NCBI GenBank assembly: GCA_963277665.1 | Contig: OY728143.1 | Location: 233,483,591 to 233,547,590 of the forward strand | DNA from: Viscum album | Taxonomy: Eukaryota; Streptophyta; Magnoliopsida; Santalales; Viscaceae | Length of the DNA stretch: 64,000 bases | Reading direction: 5' to 3' | Shown here: positions 13,070 through 25,749 of the stretch, one piece after another | Layout: each line of letters opens with the position of its first letter | How positions within the stretch are numbered: the stretch's first letter is position 1 | Program-made: the position numbers and the translations under genes | Notes under the pieces: model-generated | What the model saw: the letters and a program-made list of their open reading frames with translations, nothing else | Databases searched by the model: none | Told to the model about the DNA's origin: nothing

Positions 13070-13275
13070 ATGATCAAACATTACTCACCACTGAAAATAG
13101 AGGGTGGTGAGACATTTATCACCATTGGAATTATTCAACGGTGGAAAAACATGCTATTACATGTTGTGTTAATTTTATTAAAAAATAAAATAAACAAAAG
13201 AAACTGAAATCATTTCCATGAATCTTAACATTAAATTTAATAATGATAATAAAAAAAATTATAATTAGTGGGTGT

Positions 13276-13303
13276 CCAACAGTGACTCATGAATCATTGT
13301 TGG
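13276..13303. repeat. 28 bp near-perfect palindrome
   Basis: The left arm CCAACAGTGACTCA pairs with the right arm TGAATCATTGTTGG with only a mismatched pair and a G-T style difference. It sits in the palindrome-rich block and may be a subterminal transposase-binding repeat. Confidence 0.7.
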
Positions 13304-13716
13304 GTTCCAGTGGGCACTCGTGTCCCAGCATAGGGTTTCAATGGTTACATAATAAAATATATTTTAAAATAACTTATTTATGATTTATATTACTAAAAGA
13401 CTATTTTTGTTACAGAGTCTGAAAATAATAAATTCTGAAAAATAGATATAAAAAACCAATCAACTTCAATGTTTCAAAACACAACATATATTCTATCCAA
13501 AAAAATAATTATATACTTCTGATAAAATTAAGTTCAAAATTTAAAAGAAGTTAACAACATAAAAAATAGAAACATATAAGAGGAAAAAATTCGTATGAAG
13601 ATATAAAACAGTAAAACAAAAGGATCAAATTTCCTCTAAAAAAATTAAATATAATAAACAAAAATCTATTGTATGAAAATAATTAGGGGGATGGAATTCA
13701 GCCAAGCTAAATAACT

Positions 13717-13746
13717 TCAATGGTGAGTAAATTTACTCACTATTGA
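13717..13746. repeat. 30 bp palindrome with perfect 18 bp core
   Basis: The core GTGAGTAAATTTACTCAC (13723-13740) is its own reverse complement. The outer bases TCAATG and TATTGA extend the symmetry with one mismatched pair. It is the most exact palindrome I found in the window. Confidence 0.8.
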
Positions 13747-14146
13747 TCTTATAGTGGTGACTCATAGACTCGTTTTCCGGTTCCATAAGTGAGTATATTT
13801 ACACATTGTTCAATATTTTTTATGGTGACATAAAGTCTCATCGTTGGTAAAACCCATTGGTGTCAAAAAAAATTATTCACTATTGGTTAATACCAACAAT
13901 GACAAGAAGAATAACCAATCATATAACCAAAAGTTGAAAAAAAAATATTTCTTACCATGGGTGAAATCATTAGTGGAATGATTCTGATTCACTATTGGTG
14001 AAAAAAATTGTCAAAACCAATGGTGAAAAAAAGAAGATCAGAAAAATGAAATGAAATAGATATAGAATAAACAAGAAGAGTAATAACAATATTAATCCAT
14101 ATATTTTAGACAATATGGCTCTACTATAACAATAATTATTAGTTAT

Positions 14147-14550
14147 TACAATGAATTACATAATTTAGTCATAGAATTGATGTTAACTAATATATATCTT
14201 GTGCTTAAAATGTTTATTGATTTATTTATCTTTGTCAACAAAGTATCAAAACCCATTTACATGTGAAAGAAGGTAAATAAATTAATAAAATGTAGTATTC
14301 CCTTTGGTAAATCGTTCTATGAGTCCTAAAATAATGATCAATGGATCATCAATTTTACAAAAGCCCCTTTAACTTTCTTAGATCCTTTTATATTAAATCA
14401 TCTTGTGCATCATAATTCCCAAAAATTTTGTGAGGAAAAAACACGTAAGAAACCACCAATTAATCAATTAAATTTTACAATTTGTATAAGAAGTGTATTC
14501 CCTGAAAATAATAAATGTTAAATAATTCATTACAAATATAAAAAATATTC
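14147..14550 (+). repeat. Direct repeat R1, copy 2
   Basis: Second copy of the repeat at 11750-12145. Matching landmarks are TAGAATTGATGTTAA near 14166, CCATTTACATGTGAA near 14253, and GTATAAGAAGTGTATTCCCT followed by GAAAATAATAAAT near 14484-14517. It lies just beyond the palindrome-rich block. Confidence 0.55.
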
Positions 14551-15815
14551 ATTCAGATATTTTTTGCTATCTTGTAATCCAAAAACAACATACCATACCT
14601 TCTTCTAGTCTATTCTTAATTATTTACTAAGTGATTACTATAATGATCCATAATATTCCACATGGATGGTGACCTGACATTTGGTATTCTCATGGAATTG
14701 ATAAGATCATGCTACATAGTATTCTCAAAGCTTCTAGTATAAGCACATCCCTCAATATCCTCAATACCTCATGTTCTTTTCATGTGATATATTTTTTATG
14801 ATTCGAAAATATATAGGGGTCCATCATCATCAACATCACCCAGAATTTAGACTTCCCACAAAGGAGAAATCATATAAATATTGTACTTACAACATAAAAC
14901 TAGAATAATCCATTTAATTTAATCATAATACATTAAAAGGGATATAATTACATCTATAGAACAAAATAACATTGATGCAATAAATGTGAATTAAAAACAT
15001 GAATGGTAACAATATACTCTAGAAACATTATAGAATACAGAATCCTAAATGGAATCATGGGACACACACCAACATGAAATAAAACTTAACATGAAGACAG
15101 ATATTAAAAAAAACATCATAAAAAATTTATATTATATCACAAAATAGTTGGGAACTTTATAGCTTAATGTTATAGATATAAACATCATGGTTCAGTGAAA
15201 AAATTTCAATTGAATGGAATCCATGTAGTTTTCCAATGAAAACATATTTCCATGATTAATTAATTAATTATTGTTATTTTATATTTTTTAGTCACTATTT
15301 CATAAATTAAACATGAAATAAGGATTATAGAAAATAAAAAATTCTACATGGAATTTATTTATCATAAAATAATTTAACTTGTAATAGAGGAAAAATAGGG
15401 GTCCCCCATACATATAAATTATAAGTGAATAATCAAATATTTCTATGAAAACACTGAAAGTACTTATTTAAGGGAATCTATATTACCCATACTCAAGTGG
15501 ATATAAATAATGATGGAATGAAATTATTTATTATTTTAGAGAAAAAACATTGTGTTCTAGTTTATCAATGATGAAACCACCAAAATAATTTCTTTATTTA
15601 ATTTTTAATTTAGTTATATCTCAATTAAAAAGTGTCGATGTTCCTCTATAATATGATTATCTTATATTAATGGATTTAATTAATTTATATAACTAATTTT
15701 AGGCTTTTTAATTCATTAAAATTATTTTTAGTGAATTATTTAGAGAGGTAAATGAAACAAATAACCAATTTTTCTTTAACTATTGGGTTATATTAGTGTA
15801 TCATAGTTTTACACT
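14551..15815. other. AT-rich region, nothing recognised
   Basis: No open frame, RNA gene or repeat partner was identified. A TTAATTAATTAATTA run occurs at about 15256-15270. Confidence 0.45.
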
Positions 15816-16000
15816 ACTAAGAAATATATATTTTTCAAGAGGGTAATATTTTTTACCCTTGAAGAGTGGATGATATCAAACTTACTCTTAGGTTGGGGTT
15901 GTTTACCCTTATGAAACCGTTGTAAATAAGGTATTTATCTAATTAACAAGATATGATACCCTTAGAAAATGAACGTTTTCCATTATATTGCCCTTAGATT
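15816..16000. repeat. Possible CACTA-type transposon end
   Basis: Begins CACTACTAAGAAATATATA, close to the CACTAC(T/A)AGAAA start common to plant CACTA transposons. It is followed by four copies of a TACCCTTA-like word (about 15857, 15904, 15957 and 15990) plus inverted GGGTAA (about 15840), as expected of a subterminal array. The partner terminus was not found. The LTR element C begins 0.5 kb further on and may have cut it off. The sequence evidence is short, so the call is tentative. Confidence 0.4.
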
Positions 16001-16507
16001 TTTAGTGATTACCTTATAAATCTATAAAATACTGTCATAATTATTTTTAAATGAATTGAACATTTTTTAGGATATATGACATTAAAGAAAAAATATTATA
16101 TTGAAAAATATTAAATTTTAAACTAAGGAACATAGTGATTATAGTAAAAAGGGGTTTTCAAAACATTTAAAAGTGTTAATGTTATATATATGTTATATCC
16201 ATAATCCAAAACACCAACGACATATATTTATGCCATAAATATGAACCATTATATTCAATATAAAACACAAACTATAACTCTATAACATCATACACCGAAA
16301 TTCCCATATACTAAACACATTCATAGAGATAGTGTCTGGTAGGGTGAGTGGTCAACCACTCATATCCATGGTATCCTAAATATCATGAAGACACCTAGAA
16401 TCCAAGGATAATTTTGGAATCAACAATGTTGTCCATCATAGGGGACAATGGATAAGAACTAACATAAAATAATTAATACTATAGAATATGAAAATTAATA
16501 ATGAAAT
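16001..16507. other. AT-rich flank of element C
   Basis: Possibly the interior of the CACTA-like element. No coding sequence was seen. Its last five bases, GAAAT (16503-16507), are the probable left target duplication of element C; GAAAA follows its right end. Confidence 0.45.
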
Positions 16508-18542
16508 TGTAACATCCCATGATTTTTAGATAGAAATACTATGTTTAATTGTGTAAATCATACACCACATCGAGCTAAAATGAAACTAATTATTACTATT
16601 CAATATGGTACTTATCACATAGTCATTAGAATAGTGCGAATAAATAGGATTACATGAATTATAAAAATATGGTTTCTACATATATATATATACATATATA
16701 ATTAATTATATGGTGAACAATAAATTATAAATGAAAATAAAACCATATTTAGAATAAAAGGAAATGTTTTTCTAATAAATAAATTAAATAAAAAAACGTT
16801 TTTTTATATAATAATAAAATAACAATTTTTGGAATATATTAATGTTATATAAATATATAGTAAATTAAATTTACTATTTTATATTAATCTTATATATTTT
16901 AGATATATGAAATAATAGGTAATTCAATAGTATAGATAAAAGGTTTATTTATTTAAACTAGTAGTTTGTTGCCTTTTAATGGCATGAATATTTTAAATAT
17001 ATTTTTTGAAACTTTTAAAAAAAATCACAAAATAAAATTCTTATTTGAAAATAGATTATCGAAATTTACTTTTCTCAAATTTTTGGTATTTTTCTAATAA
17101 GATACAGGTTTTGATAAATAGTGGAAAAATAACACATTTTATTTGAAAGCCTATTTTTCTTCAAATTAATTTATAGTATCAAATTATATATTTGAATGGT
17201 TTTAATGTATAATTAAATAAATATTTTATCATTTAATCAAAATATGGTAATTGTAATAAATTTCCCAATAAAATTGGATATCAAAATTTATTAAAATTTT
17301 GGACATTTTTACTTAGACCCACATTCTCACAATGTTAGAGGGATTAGCTTTAAGATAAAATAAGACGCTTATGGGAAATGAATTTTAAAAAATGGACATA
17401 CACATTTTTAATAAGTATCATATTTATAGTCTAATAAGAAAAAATTCATTTTTGGAGATTATTAATTGTAACTTTATTAACTACAACATTTATAGGTAAA
17501 TCAATTAATTAAGGAAAATTTAATGTTATAAAGTATTACAAAATTACCCTAAAACAAGTCCTAATTTTTTAGGATGAGTTATTTTTTAACCAATTCATTC
17601 TTTTAATGATTTTATGAGCTCATGGAACCCTCCGAATGTTGTTAAAAAATTATAATATTATATTCAATGAAAAGATGGTATCTTCACACTATTGTTTTTG
17701 ACGAATACAATATTTTAAATATGGGGTCATATAGTGATATGTTTAACTACAAATAATAATTTGAAATCTAAAATATTTATCTAGGTTATGGAAGTTTATT
17801 TATAATTATTTCCAAGATACATTTATTATCTTAAATAGTGACACAATGATGATATAATAATTGTTTAATTAATGTGTGAATCAAATAAATTATTTATAAA
17901 TAATAAAATAAATATAATGGGATATAATTTATTTTCTCCTTTATTTTTATAGATTACATTGATATTCAAGGGATGAGTTAATATAGTTTGTTCGAAGATA
18001 TTATGTTATTGTTATATGTTTATAGAGTGAAGTAATGAATTGTGTAAAATTGAAATTAAATAAATTTTGAAATAAAAGATATTTTATAAAATGATATAAA
18101 ATTACTAAGAACATTATATTCGGTCAAATAATTAGGTAAAGTCTTAGAATTTCATAAATAACATATATATTCATTGTTTTACATGATATTGTAAATATAT
18201 TAACCCTTTAAATGTGAATTATATAACAACACATTAAGAGTTGAAAGGGATAAATAATAATTTGAACAAAAAAATAAGGATTAAAAAAATAACAATAACT
18301 TGTACCAAAATTATTGGATGAATATTATTAAAAAAATAATATATTAAGATAGAATTTGAGTTTTTTAATGGAAATCGGTCCATGAAAATAACATATATCT
18401 TATTTTACTCAACGATTGTTATAAAATGTCACTCTTTTTGTATTGAATATATTTTATGTGTACACATAGGTTCAACCTGATGATATTAATGAATGTAAAT
18501 GTCTACATTTATCAAAATGAAACTAATTTCATTATATAAATA
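16508..18542 (+). mobile_element. Element C, 5' LTR, segment 1
   Basis: First part of the 5' LTR of a plus-strand LTR element. It starts TGTAACATCCC and aligns with 38962-40990: for example TTATCACATAGTCA at 16613 against 39067, AAGGATTAAAAAA near 18270 against 40741, and GTCTACATT near 18500 against 40966. Element B inserted after 18542; across that junction the match to the 3' LTR resumes at 31158. By eye identity between copies is about 70%, so C is old. A TA-rich microsatellite lies near 16678-16702. Confidence 0.85.
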
Positions 18543-21500
18543 TGTAACACCACGAAATTAGTTTTCTAGAGATAGTGCATTATTTATTACATTGGAATTA
18601 TCACAAAATATTAGAATACTAAAGGATATATTGATTTAGTGACCTTGTAAAAACTAGATACAATTATAAATTTTTACATTACATATTGAAATTAAAGACA
18701 ACATAAAAATTCATTCGAAAACATTCTTATTCCCTATCCAAATACCTATGTGTGATTCATAATGTACATTTTATGCATCCTAGATATAATGAATCATAAG
18801 AATGGGGTGAGCACAGATTCTCGGTAAGGGTAAACAATTTTTCACAAGCTATCTGAAATAATCATAAAATTTTAAGTCAAGATGTATAATAAAAATAGTA
18901 TCCTTTTAAACATAAAATTTAACAAAATATGGAATGAATAAATCAATAATTACAATATAAACTTGAAAATGGATATTATACTAGTTGAATACTCATATGT
19001 AATGACTTACCTTATAAATATGGAATACATATTTCAGGACATCTTAAACTCACCGTAAAGGCTATGGCCAATACACCATACATAATTGGTTAAAACATTA
19101 GACAAAACCCAAACAAGATTATCTCATGATACATATTGTTTCATCAAGGGGCTATAGAGGGCCCTACCCAAATATTTCAATGTCTAATGCATTCCTCTTA
19201 TGAAAGGGGTAAAACATTACCAAAAAAATCATAATAAAACTAGCATATGAAATTTAAATACTTAAACCATAAGTTATGAATGAAATAAAAATATCATATC
19301 CACAGTCAATAATATCAAAAAAATCAACATAATATGTATGATTTAATCACTATATATTATGTTTAATTTATCATATAATCTAATAAAGTATGTTTTCATA
19401 GATTAAAGTGATCGAACAAAATCATTAAAAATCATCTAGAATAATCATTTGTTACATTGAAATTATTTGAATGTTTGCGTAATTTAAAAAGAAATTATTA
19501 CCTTTGAAAACAACCTAGTAAGAATGCATAGTAATATTCATGTTAATGTGTTATAATGTAATAAAATAGACACTCTTGACATATATGTTAAAAAAAATTG
19601 TTTCCTTAATTTGACGAAATGGTCATATAGTACCTTGTTTGGAAAACAAAAGAATGATTCATTTCAAAACATTTTATAAAAATTAGAAGATGGGTATAAA
19701 TGAAATTAAAAATTATTATAGTAATAGAAATATTATTTTTAAATAAATTTATATGAAACATGGATGTGGATGATAAATATTTCCAAGTATATACTTATTT
19801 ATAAACAATCTCGGATATTCAAGAGATTAAAAAATTAACACTTACCTTATAATTCCCATTTGTTGAGGTTGTGTTAAACTCTTGTATAATGGTTAATGAT
19901 TCTTAATAAATTATTCCAGGACCATATAAATATTTATGATATAATATATGATCCTTTTATCTCTTTTTATTAATAATATTTCAGTATTACCATTGTTTAT
20001 GTTGTTAACTACATTGTTTTCCAATAGATGTTTGGCTAAGTAAGTATAGTTTATTATGAATAGGTTATATTTTATTCAAATATATATTAATAATATATTC
20101 AGAAATATTATATTTATTTATCATATGGTTTTTATAATCATTCTTGAATGGTTAATATGGATAATAGATCTTATCGCGTAGTGGAGACGGTAGGTCGTAC
20201 GTACTCACAAGTGACGATATAATTTATATATGGATTAAATGGTATTAAATTGGATGGAATATAAATTTTACAGAAACTATATATTGTCATTTTTATTATT
20301 TTCATCAATTATATTCAATGTTACACCCATTTAAATAATGTAATGATGAAAAATAATTTACACCACGGTATGGAGACAGTGAATCATATGCACGCACGCA
20401 TGCTGATATTGTTATTCATAGGATGGGTAAAAAAAGTAATATGGTTGTACCATATTCATAAAATCACCATAGCCTATATTATATTTTTTAGATATTAATT
20501 TATTATAGAGAAAACTTATGAAGTGGACGTAGAATAAGAAAAGTACTTCGAAAGATGTGATATAATGATTACCTCTTATTCAAGTGTCTGATTTTGATTG
20601 GTACAAAATGACTCTATAGGATGTATTTCATCACAATTATTGAAATATAGGATGAATTTAGTGATGTTGGGATAGGAAATGGGTAGGTTTTTTCTGAGCC
20701 AAAGGGCTTTGGAGGTGTGAAATAGATATAATGAGAAGTGCCCTTTTATAAGATATGTGAGATTCTCTTTAGGAAAATCTTGAAATATTAATTTATTATA
20801 AAATTATTTTCGATTTATAATAGGTAAAAATTGATTTAATTTGAGGATATGATGAGGATGGGTTGAAATTTTCTCATCAAATAGATTTAGACATGTTTTG
20901 GTCACAAATTAAGACTTCTCTTTTGGCTTTAACACTTTGTTAAATAAGTTAATTCATACCATGTATTCTTGTATTTTTATACTATATGGTTAATATAGTA
21001 ACTAAAAATTCCAAGATAACCTCAAGTTGATCCTTAATTTAATTTTTATCAATATATATGTCAGTTGTATGAATATTATAATTTTATGTCTATTATATCA
21101 TTTAATAAAATAGTGTTTGATTTATAAACCCATTTTTGTCAATTTTGTCACAACATAGTAATTGATTTTTGTTAAAGTCATAACAATATAATTTCTTAAG
21201 AATAAGAATTAACTCATCCCTAAAATTTCAATTTTATCCCAAAAATTATTGGATGGCTTGAAAATACTCAAATTATATTTATTTCAATATTTATAATATC
21301 ATTTATTTGAATCTTTTTTTAATAAGGTAATCATTGAATCATCATTGTGTTATAAACAAAAATATTTATTTAATGTCTAAATATTATAAATGATATACCA
21401 TGATGTATGAAATATTTTTTTCATTTTTAATTACTATTTTTAGTAAATGTGTTCAGTTAAATAACCCTGTATTATAATTGTTTTACTAAAAAGAAACTTC

Positions 21501-22344
21501 TTTATTTTATATTTCTCTTTACTTTAAATTAATTATTATAACAAGTCAATATCACGCCCAAGTGGCTCCCAAATGAAAAAAAAATTCTTCCTAAGGATTG
21601 TTTTGGTCTCCCATGACTCATAAAATATTTTTTGGACATTTATTAGATTTATTTTATATTTTTTTACATTATTTATATCATTATTCAACCAATTTATCAT
21701 TTAACAGTGGTAAATAAAAATCATTACTGAAGTTACTATTTATAATGTCCAAAACTAAATGTTACCTATTTACACAATTTGGAAATTCTAATTCCAAATA
21801 TGGAGGATATTTTTCCAAATTCAAAGCTCATAGGTTTCAGTAATTAATTTAAAATTAATCCCCATTTTTAGAACGACAAAACTGGTTTTTAAAAAGTAAA
21901 ATCCATCAAAATATTGGCATTTTATTATATTTAATTTTAATGTTAAAATAACACCAATGACCTATATTATATTAAATGATAAAAATATAATATAATTATT
22001 CTATAAAACCATTCAAATATATAATTTTACACAATAAATTGTTTCGATTAAAAATATGTTTTTAATTAAAATTTAGTATTTTTTATTATTCATCACAATA
22101 TGAATGTTATCAGAAAAGTAAAAATGACACACCCTATTCCAATTTTGATATTATTAATTCTAAAATAATTTCAATTTTCAAAATAAAAATTTATAAATTT
22201 TCAAAATGTGGTTAATATTATTTATAACCACTTCATGAATGACTAGTTTTATAGGTCAAGGTGTGCTCAAACACAGTGTTTCATACAACACATGTTATTG
22301 AATTATTTATAAAGGAGAATACAGTGGAATCTTGGGGTGTTACA
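18543..22344 (-). mobile_element. Element B, 3' LTR
   Basis: Downstream LTR, about 3.80 kb, of a minus-strand gypsy element nested in element C. It opens TGTAACACC and closes GGTGTTACA, a 9 bp terminal inverted repeat typical of LTRs. It aligns over its whole length with 27356-31157, by eye about 75-80% identical (for example CATATAGTACCT at 19624 and 28440, and ATTTATTATAAAATTATTTTC at 20792 and 29606). It contains two copies of the shared CTCCAC motif (20171-20220 and 20361-20410). Confidence 0.9.
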
Positions 22345-22358
22345 TTCTTCCCTCTTCA
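22345..22358 (-). other. Element B polypurine tract
   Basis: The minus strand reads GAAGAGGGAAGAA directly before the LTR start TGTAACACC. This is a well-preserved plus-strand primer tract at the expected place. Confidence 0.8.
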
Positions 22359-22573
22359 AATAATTTCTAGCTCTAAATTTCTAGAATATCATTTTATAAA
22401 AAGATTCAAGTATTTATTCATCATATGTTCTGTAGGTTCTCATGTTGCCACTTCCATCGTATGGTTTCTACAAAGAACGTTTACTAGATGATTCATCTGA
22501 TTCATCAACACAAGTTCTATAGTATAAATAATCTTGATAGGCTCTTCAAAATAATATAGATAGGGATCTATTT

Positions 22574-23660
22574 CTAATTATTTATAGGCGAGTAATGTGT
22601 TGTGTTTGGCATGTATTTTTTTAACAATGACATATGGAACACATCATGAACTTTGGAGAGACATGGAAGTATTTCCAATTGATAAGATACAACCCCAATT
22701 CCTTCAAGTATTTCAAAAGTCCTAATGTACCTGGGGCATAATTTACCCTTTTTACTGTATCTTATAACACCCTTACATGGAGATAACTTCAAAAAAATGT
22801 TATTTCCTGTATGAAATTCCAAATCATTCCTTTGGTTATCATCATAGCACATTTTTATACATTGAGATGTTTTTATATGGGTTTGGATAATATTCACCTT
22901 CTCCATTGTTAATTCAAAATTTTTTGGACCTATGAGTTTTCTTCCACAAATATCATCCTAACAAGTTGTTGTACGACATCTTTTTCCAAATAATGCTTTG
23001 TATGGTTCCATATAAATAATAGAATGGAAGATATTGTTAATATAAAATTCTAATATAGGTTAATACTAATCCCACATACCTTGAATTTCATGTGAGAAAG
23101 ATCTCAACATAACTTATAAATTTATAATTTTATGGTCTAATTGTCCATCAGCTAAAAAGTGGTAAGCAGTGATGAAATGAAGTTAGATATCTAGGGATTT
23201 TAGAAGACTTTTCCAGAATCATGATGTGAAATTGGTAACATGATCATACACTATAGATATCGGTACACCATTGTGTCTTAAAACATCATTAATATATAGT
23301 CTTTCTAGATGGTCAGGTGCTAAATTTTCTCTTATAACACGAAAATGTTCTGATTTTGTAAGACTATCAAAAATGACCCATATCACTTCATTTACTCGGG
23401 GATTATTTAGTAGTTCCATGATAAATTTTATATTAATATCATCTCATTTCCACAAAGGTATAGGAATAGGTTACATGATTCCTCTAGGATGTTTTCTTCC
23501 ATCCTTCACCTGTTGACAACCCAAAATTCATGACACATAATCATCGATCTCCCTCTTCACTTCGTCCCCCAAAAAATGTTCTTTAAAATATCTATACATC
23601 ATACTGATACTACGTTGTATAGATAAATATGATCTATGAGAGTCATCCAATTATTCCTTT
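22574..23660 (-). pseudogene. Element B integrase (broken)
   Basis: Decayed gypsy integrase. The zinc-binding domain is near 23500-23640 (SMMYRYFKEHF, GCQQVKDGRKHPRGIM, PIPIPLWK). The core lies at 23219-23419 with EVIWVIFDSLTKSEHF and HNGVPISIVYDH, where relatives have VIWVIVDRLTKSAHF and VPISIVSDRD; one core aspartate context is altered. Core remnants continue to about 22960. The C-terminal domain is the cleanest piece, an open frame at 22574-22906 with QRNDLEFHTGNNIFLKLSP, KKGKLCPRYIRTFEILEG and VHDVFHMSLLKKYMPNT. These match the family's RRDLEFxVGDxVFLKVSP, KLSPRYIGPFEILE and VHxVFHVSMLRKYxPDP. Stops between the domains make it non-functional. Confidence 0.87.
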
Positions 23661-23699
23661 TTTACTTCTAGTATAGCAGAAACACTAATCCTCTCCCAA

Positions 23700-25180
23700 A
23701 ATTTTAATATTCCATATTCAAATACAAAGTCAATCAATCTCCCATCATTCACATCATTAATTTTATTTTAAAATTCCTCATAATCAGTCTAAGATAATTT
23801 TATCCTTTCTAATAGATATGGTATTGAAACAATTTTAAAATGTAATGATGATTCACCTTTTGAGATTATCCTCGTATCTATCTTTACTAAATCAATGAAC
23901 ATATGATCCTTTTCAACAGTCATTTTGTTCAAAACTCCATGGTACTTTCTACTCAAATCATCCTATGCATTATTTTCCTTCATGGGGTGGTAGTTTATTG
24001 TGTAATAATATTCTTTTAGTATCTCATTATATATAAATTGTTACATGTTGATTTATTTCAATGAGAAAATATATTTCAAGATCTTGCGATAAGTATATAT
24101 ATCACATATTTTACCATAGATATTGTTTCGCCATTTCATTAGGGAAAATATTAATGAACCTAACTAAAGATCATGAGTTGGATAGTTTGTTTTACTAATT
24201 TTTAATTTCCTTGATTCTTATTCAATAACCTTGTCATTATATAGAAGGACACAACCTAGTCCTTTCCTTTATTCATCACTATAAATAACAAAACCATCTC
24301 ATTGAGATGGAAAATTCAGAACATGAGTATTGAATAAACATCACATTAATTCTTCAAAACATTCCTCACTATATTTTTTCCAAATTAAACTAACCCCCTT
24401 ACATGTTAGCTTGGTTAATGGGTTATAAAATCGGGCCAAATTCGGACAAAAAACTTATAATAACATACTAAACTAATAAAACTATGCACCTCAGTTATAT
24501 TCGTTGGTGTCGGCCATTCATGGTTTTCCTTTATCATTGAAGGATCAACATAGATTCCATCCTTTGAAAAAAAGTTGCCAATAATATAAATTCTCTAGTA
24601 AAAGAATTCAAAACATGCTAAAATTCCCATATAACTCATTTCTTCTAAGAGTCTTCATAAAAAAAACTGTATGGTGTTCTCATAGTCTTTGTAGATTTAT
24701 GATTATACTAAGATATAATCAATAAATACTACTAAAAAATAATCATGATATTCCTTGAACACTCTGTTCATTAGATCCATGGTCACACATGGTTAATTAA
24801 TCAATCCAAATGGAATTACTATAAATTTATAACGACCAAACCTCGTTCGGAATGTTGTCTTTGGAATATATTCCTTCTTTTTATACAATTGGTGATATCT
24901 AGAACAATGTTAAATCTTTTAAAAAATATTGATCTCCATGGAATTGATCAAATAAATTATCAATATGAGGCAAGGGATATTTGTTTTCTATTATAATTTC
25001 ATTGATTTATCTATAGTAAATGCCCAAACTCGTTGATCCATCTTTCTTATTAACAAATTGAACTAGGGATCCCCATGGAGAAAAACTAGGGTGAATAAAT
25101 CCCTTATTACTCATCTCGTATACTTTTTTATTCAACTCTACTAATTCTAAAACATCAATTCCATAGGTATTTTTCTATAT
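23700..25180 (-). pseudogene. Element B reverse transcriptase and RNase H (broken)
   Basis: The reverse transcriptase start is at about 25010-25090 (SPWGSLVQFVNKKDGST), followed by IIIENKYPLPHIDNLFDQF near 24930-25000. These match SPWGAPVLFVKKKDGS and KNRYPLPRIDDLFDQL. The catalytic box near 24710-24740 reads VFIDY instead of VFIDD, so the second metal-binding aspartate is lost. The RNase H segment toward 23700-24360 is heavily eroded and assigned mainly by position. Several stops and frameshifts interrupt the whole stretch. Confidence 0.8.
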
Positions 25181-25379
25181 TGTCCATTCATTAGGGATTG
25201 AATCAATATAAATCTCAACTTCATGCTCTGGGGTTGTCTACGTAAACCTTAGAAAAAACAACAACATATTATTTTAATATAGGTACATCTTGAATTTGAA
25301 TATATTCTTTTTCATCCCTAGATGTTATTTCCTCTTCCTCATCAAGAATATCATTCAGTAATGCTACTAGTAGTGGGTT

Positions 25380-25740
25380 TTGATAAGAATCTGTTGGACA
25401 TTTTTATACTATAAAGAGAATGGATTCTACATCATCCTCAAAAATAAAAACTTCTCCTTCTTGAAATTGATTTTCGCATCATATTTTGATAGTCAATCCA
25501 TAACCAGGATTATATTAAAGTCAACCATAGGTATTAGGATAATTTTAGAAGATAATAAATGATTATATTCCATAATGGGAACTACCTCACACATCTTTGT
25601 TGAAGTAAGACTTCCCTTATGGGTTTTGACTAAAAAATCCCGTATTGTGTGAATTAGAAATATCTACAATTTAATGAAAACTGAGATGATATAAAGGAAT
25701 GTGATGATCTAGAATCAAATAATTTGTTGCCTAAATTTTT
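25380..25740 (-). pseudogene. Element B aspartic protease (broken)
   Basis: Retropepsin remnant. Near 25672-25735 the minus strand reads NKLFDSRSSHSFISSQF where active enzymes have LFDSGASHSFIS; the catalytic glycine is replaced by arginine. The downstream block PMVDFNIILVMD, a stop, then LSKYDAKINFKKE (about 25440-25530) matches PMxDFDVILGMDWLSxYxAxIDC. It lies in the usual order between Gag and reverse transcriptase. The plus-strand open frames at 25380-25562 and 25724-25990 are antisense shadows. Confidence 0.8.
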
Positions 25741-25749
25741 TGTAGATGA

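Larger units (their letters stand above)
13070..14060. repeat. Palindrome-rich block, possible CACTA subterminal repeats
   Basis: About 1 kb packed with variants of one short word, (T/C)CA(C/A)(C/T)ATTGGTGA, in both directions: for example TCACCATTGGAATT near 13117, CACTATTGGTGAAAA near 13991 and CCAATGGTGAAAAA near 14018. It includes two long palindromes (13276-13303 and 13717-13746). Dense short direct and inverted copies of one 10-12 bp word are typical of the subterminal regions of plant CACTA (En/Spm-type) transposons, where the transposase binds. No CACTA terminus was found directly at either edge and no transposase is visible, so the assignment is tentative. A MITE cluster would be an alternative. 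Confidence 0.4.
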
